A stretch of DNA of 23,934 nt from Reticulitermes lucifugus (lineage: Eukaryota; Arthropoda; Insecta; Blattodea; Rhinotermitidae), in the NCBI GenBank assembly GCA_026260175.1, contig JAKCWW010004902.1, positions 1 through 23,934 of the forward strand, given 5' to 3'. Position numbers and translations under genes: made by a program. This document shows, one piece after another, positions 20,595 to 23,934 of this stretch. Each line of letters opens with the position of its first letter. Position 1 is the first letter of the stretch. Under the pieces are notes generated by a model. It was given only the letters and a program-made list of their open reading frames with translations. It did not search any database and was not told the origin of the DNA.

Positions 20595-20879
20595 GTCTTC
20601 TTGGATGTTATGGCGTGTCGACTGGTAAATATTTACCGAGTTTAGAAGAAGCGTCGTACTTCCACCCTCAGAGACAAATTCTAGTGAGGGCACAGATGGT
20701 CCTCGAAACGTTGTCTTACTCACCGTTAAGCAATCTGACGGGGCTGCTAGCCAGAGAGCATTATATTCAGACTCTAGTTCACTCTTCTAGGACTGCTTAA
20801 CCCAGAAGATTGAAGCATACGCTCTTCAGTACCGCCAGTAAATATTTACCAGTCGATACAGCGTAACATCCCAGAAGAC
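20595..20879. mobile_element. Foldback element F2 with 42-bp arms
   Basis: The left arm 20595-20636 and right arm 20838-20879 are reverse complements with a few mismatches; the inner 18 bp (CGACTGGTAAATATTTAC) are identical and contain their own palindrome. The loop of about 200 bp carries on the plus strand GAGG (20686-20689), a short loop, CCTC (20701-20704) and GAAACGTTGT (20705-20714). Further on, GGGCTGCTAGCCAGAGAG...TTATATTC (20741-20768) aligns with the segment at 22505-22532 in F3. F2 and F3 therefore share both the motif and the sequence after it. Opposing frames at 20436-20800 are not considered coding. Confidence 0.75.
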
Positions 20880-21327
20880 CCGAAGGGTCTAGATTACCAC
20901 ACTTTTCAACCCAATGCCGAACTTAAAAATGTATAAGTCTTTATCCCTGCTCCCCTACGCTTCTTCATGGTATGGTACACACACAGAAGGACTCTACCTT
21001 CTACTGTTACTACTGAAAATCGTGTGATAGTGTTCCGTTATCTCCTCTTTAACGCGGTTCATTATTAATCCTTGATTACAGACAGGCAGTTGAAGCCGTG
21101 TGCTTAGTCAAACATTGAGTGGAATTACCTAGGTTCCCCCGCTTGCATGTTTTACTGCTCAGCAAACAGTCATCATTATCGCAATCCACCCACTTACACA
21201 CCACCTCTCTGATTCAAGTCGCTCTGAGTGGTTCAAGGAACGGGTGGGTAATGTATGAAGCCGAGAGACAAGTGTTTTGTTTAACTACGCTGTCAAAGGA
21301 TGCGATCACACGGTGTAAAGTTGGTGG
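20880..21327. other. No supported gene
   Basis: Unassigned. A 70-codon plus-strand frame (21119-21331) overlaps the neighbouring SINE copy and is not recognised. Confidence 0.5.
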
Positions 21328-21480
21328 CTGATGAAAGAAGTATGAATATGTTACTGGCAGGAGGAAAACGAAGAACTCGGAGAAAACCCTGTCCCCTTTT
21401 AAAAACAAATCAAGATACGTACAGGACCGGGTCTCAGCAGTGACAGGCCAATGACTAACTTCCTGAGCCCCGAAACGTCA
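21328..21480 (-). mobile_element. SINE family A, diverged second copy (A2)
   Basis: On the minus strand the tRNA-like head (21480-21420) aligns with the head of the copy at 5186: GGCTCAGGAAGTTAGTC against GGCTAAGGCGGTTAGTC, then TGGCCT and GAGACCCGGT against GAGGCCCGGGT. The body GGGACAGGGTTTTCTCCGAG (about 21393-21374) matches GGGACAGGATTTTCCCCGAG at about 5291. The B box is badly mutated. Sequence after about 21350 toward the 3' end is hard to align, so the left boundary is uncertain. Confidence 0.7.
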
Positions 21481-21742
21481 CTGTCTGAAGACAATAATTC
21501 CTAAACAGCAAATGAAAATTGTAATATAAACTTCATATCCCACAGTCAGCCATTACATAATATCCGTTAAAAATAATCTGACGCATTTCGGGGGCTCCGT
21601 TTTTGACTTTCTATCAGAGACCGACAGTCTTGTCTTGATGTTTTGTGAACGGTTCGTAGGTTTGTTTTAGATATGCATCAGAAAATCAATTACGCGAAGT
21701 AGAGACACGTGCGAATTTTAGAAATATCCCCTTGATGTACCT
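21481..21742. other. No supported gene
   Basis: Short spacer between two minus-strand SINEs. I see nothing in it. Confidence 0.5.
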
Positions 21743-22035
21743 GTAAGTAAAGGTAAATTTTTCCCTGTGTAGGCCACGACGAAATGCTGGACAGTGGCAG
21801 TATAGTTCCACTCATTCTTAACCTTGGCACTAGATGGAGGTGAGTGGTCAGCTTCCTTCTCCACCCGCTTTAACCCTGGAGCAAGAGATCCTGTTAGTCA
21901 TTGAAGAGTGGGTCCCAATGTGGGCTTGAGAACCCGTCTGGACGGTTTGAAGAAATTAAATCTCTCTTACCACTGCCGGGAATGGAACAATGATTCCTCA
22001 GTTGTCCAGCCCGTACCTAGTCACAATACTGAATA
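21743..22035 (-). mobile_element. SINE family B, full-length-like copy (B3)
   Basis: From left (3') to right (5'): GTAAAGGTAAATTT tail, TAGGCCACGACGA, TTCTTAACCTTGGCACTAG, GGTGAGTGGTCAGC, CCGCTTTAACCCTGGAG, GAGTGGGTCCCA, a TTAAATCTCT segment, CCGGGAATGGAAC and TTGTCCAGCCCGTACCTAGTCAC. The same order of blocks is seen in B1 (reverse-complemented) and B2, which extends the alignment across the whole element. The 64-codon frame at 21990-22184 starts in the SINE head and is not a gene. Confidence 0.75.
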
Positions 22036-22379
22036 CGCTATCCCAGACGTGTCTGTCTAAAATGATCCAAGACTCAGAGTCCTTGTCAAATCTTCTCGCG
22101 GGTTCGCTAGAAGTAACAAGGCTGCCACAATTTCTCTTTCCTTTCCCGAAACCTGACAATTTGGTACGAAGACAGTGTCACTGAAAGGAATTGTTTCTGC
22201 CGAGTCAATCTTTATTAAACAGAAATCTTCCAATAATGACTATGCATTTTATTGCTGTGTCGCAATACATATAAATCATGACTAATTCACTACACAGTAA
22301 TATTCATCGTCAGTTCTTTACCATATTTAAACCTATCGTACTTGATATAAGTTTTAAAACTTTCGCGGCGACATGATTC
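22036..22379. other. No supported gene
   Basis: AT-rich spacer between SINE B3 and the foldback F3. Nothing recognisable. Confidence 0.5.
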
Positions 22380-22531
22380 AATATAGTCTTCTCGGGCGCG
22401 GCAGGTAGAAAAACACGGGACAGACGAGTTGTAAGTTAAATCAGTTTTGCCTGAGGATGGGGACGGAGCTAGTCCCCGAAACGTTGTATTCAAACGAATT
22501 GACGCGGCTGTGCGCCCGAGAAGACTATATT
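22380..22531. mobile_element. Foldback element F3 with perfect 20-bp arms and hammerhead-like hairpin
   Basis: Bases 22380-22399 are the exact reverse complement of 22512-22531 (block AGTCTTCTCGGGCGC and its complement). The 112-bp loop carries CTGAGGA (22451-22457), a stem GGGGAC (22459-22464) pairing with GTCCCC (22472-22477) over a 7-base loop, then GAAAC (22478-22482). A second hairpin, CGTT...AACG, follows directly (22482-22496). The order CTGANGA, stem II, GAAA, stem III is that of a hammerhead ribozyme. However, the base expected to be U before the cleavage site is A, an extra T separates the first box from stem II, and no stem I is visible. The frames at 22290-22538 (minus) and 22457-22726 (plus) both read REDYI in their arm portions, as expected from the inverted repeat. 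Confidence 0.75.
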
Positions 22532-23721
22532 CTATCATACTTGCTTTTCATAAGAGTATATCTCACGGTTAAAACCTTCAGCACTAACCTTAATGCAGGT
22601 GATTTGAAAGAAGGAATACAGCAAGGAGTATTTCCAAACTTCACAGAAATTTTGAAGGCTGTACCACGGAATTTCATTATTCCATTTCGATACGTAATTT
22701 CACAGGAAACAAAAGACGTGGAATAGGTTTCACACTGAGAAGTAAAATTTTAATTCTCGCCTGTAGAGTCACTTTCTATGCATAAATAATTAGACTTGTC
22801 AGAATGCTTTAATTTTGTGTCTATATGAAATAATGCGTTAAATATAAATCATTCTATACATTATGAAATTTTGTACTCAGGAAATATATAGGCTCGCATA
22901 CGGTAAACAAACACCTGCCTTTTAATGGGAACCAAAGCTTCATTACCTTTTCCGCACGAGTCCGCTGCTAATCCACTTGCATTCAGTAAACATCCTGAGA
23001 GTCTTCTTGGTAAGTTATTGTTAGTATTAACATTTCGCCTGAACTTTTCGCAAGTGATCTCTTTCCTTCAGGCATTCTTACTGAGTTAGTACATAAAATT
23101 TCATACAGTCCAGTTGTGCTGTATGTCTCATCCATATCTGAAATGTCACCATAATAATATCACAGAAACGAAAATTTATGAAACTCCTCATCATACAGTT
23201 TTCTTTAGCGTAATTTTGTTTCCTCTCTCTTAGGTTCTCAGTGTTCTTTTCTCAAAATCAATTTGCTTTTCAATTTCATGACACTAATTAATGAAACACT
23301 GTGGTCAGATATTTAAAATTAAGAATTCCAATAGGACACACATGAATTTAAAGTTGTTAATGAAACTCTTTCGTTGTGTTTCAGAGTACCGTACAAAAGG
23401 CTATTGACCTTGTTCCATAATAGTATTTATGGAAATGCTGTAGTTAGGCATATAAAATTAGGTATGAAACTTCACACATACATCTAACTCTGTATGTGTG
23501 TTACGTAGTACAAGCATAGCTTTCAGAGAGTGTTTGTGAACATGTGGATGCAGTAATTGAGTTTCGACGGCTCTTGAATTCTGCCGTAAGTAATTAGGTC
23601 TACACGTAGTGTATTAAGAAGCTCCACACACCATGTCTTATATCATTGCTCTCAGAAACTTTACGAGACAAAATACCAGAGTAAGATGTAGGAGACGTAC
23701 TGCAAACTAAGGAATACGGCA
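22532..23721. other. No supported gene
   Basis: AT-rich sequence between the foldback and the right-edge LINE end. Apart from the tail of the frame at 22457-22726, I see no frame, RNA or repeat I can support. Confidence 0.5.
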
Positions 23722-23934
23722 TAAAAAAATTCATTCATACTGTAGTCTTGCCTTGTGACAGGTCCGTATTCTCTTCCAAAGCGAGTTCTCCACACGGTGC
23801 GATCTAGTGCTTCCTCTTTCAATTTCCACTATCTTCTTTTTTTCTTAAGGTCATCCAGTAACTGCTTACGCCTTCCTCCTCGTCTTCCCGTCATTTCTAT
23901 CCTTCCTTCTAACTTTCCTTCAATCACGTGTTTC
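23722..23934 (-). mobile_element. 3' end of a LINE of the same family as the left edge, mutated
   Basis: On the minus strand, from 23933, the frame reads HVIEGKLEGRIEMTGRR, then RKQLLDDLK, an in-frame TAG at 23831-23829 (where a Gly-Tyr-like pair is expected), then WKLKEEALDRTVWRTRFGR and YGPVTRQ. One extra base near the end shifts the natural TGA stop out of frame. A TGAATGAA tail and an A run lie at about 23738-23723. Over the last 60 bp it is about 87% identical to the left-edge copy. The basic, Arg/Lys-rich segment ahead of RTRFGR is what I recall for this family's C-terminus. The stop codon and frameshift show this copy is dead. Its 5' part lies beyond the window. Confidence 0.8.

Noticed and set aside
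21455..21490. GCCCCGAAACGTC near 21468, looking like another foldback-loop motif
   Set aside because: Read on the minus strand this is the start of the tRNA-like head of SINE copy A2, and there is no stem or inverted repeat around it.
1..23934. One large transposon with terminal inverted repeats spanning the whole window
   Set aside because: The matching ends are coding LINE tails with stop codons and TGAA repeats, each pointing inward from outside sequence, so they are two separate insertions.

Overview
This window looks like nuclear DNA from an insect, most likely a cockroach, termite or close relative. It is AT-rich, carries many microsatellites, has no operon-like gene packing, and no open frame exceeds about 110 codons. 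The best taxonomic hint is the peptide tail RTRFGRGYGPVV at the extreme left edge and again, mutated, at the right edge. I recall this as the C-terminus of an abundant non-LTR retrotransposon family in cockroach gene models. That attribution is from memory and was not searched. I found no host protein gene, exon set, rRNA or functional tRNA that I can defend, so the window reads as intergenic or intronic DNA filled with mobile-element debris.

Left edge to 7 kb: a LINE 3' end (1-59), about 4 kb of mostly single-copy-looking sequence, a fragment of a SINE I call family B (4010-4134), a SINE of family A with an 8-bp target duplication (5186-5477), a large TAG-type compound microsatellite holding an exact 52-bp duplication (6195-6463), and a family C SINE (6918-7080).

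7-13 kb: a (CA)(TA)(TG) palindromic microsatellite, a possible second LINE type with a (TGAA)n tail on the minus strand, a decayed repeat array (8386-8690), two minus-strand SINEs placed head to tail (9965-10365), a TCAC tetranucleotide array (11651-11837), and a foldback element with arms of about 80 bp (12199-12438).

13-19 kb: mostly unassigned sequence, with two family B SINE copies in opposite orientation (16421-17140) and a short SINE with poly-A tail and near-perfect flanking duplication (17817-17937).

19 kb to the right edge: the most repeat-dense part. It holds a five-unit minisatellite of about 63 bp, a LINE C-terminal coding fragment, an ATT/ATC microsatellite, two further foldback elements with related loops (20595-20879 and 22380-22531), a second family A SINE, a full-length family B SINE, and a minus-strand LINE end (23722-23934).

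The observation I rate highest is that three inverted-repeat elements each carry in the loop a short signature (CTGARGA-like box, hairpin, GAAAC) resembling part of a hammerhead ribozyme core. Two of them also share sequence downstream of it. Hammerhead motifs are known from Penelope-like retroelements, but stem I and one core base are not satisfied here, so a degenerate element or an unrelated hairpin remains possible. The SINEs, LINE fragments and foldbacks do not form a pathway; they are independent insertions.
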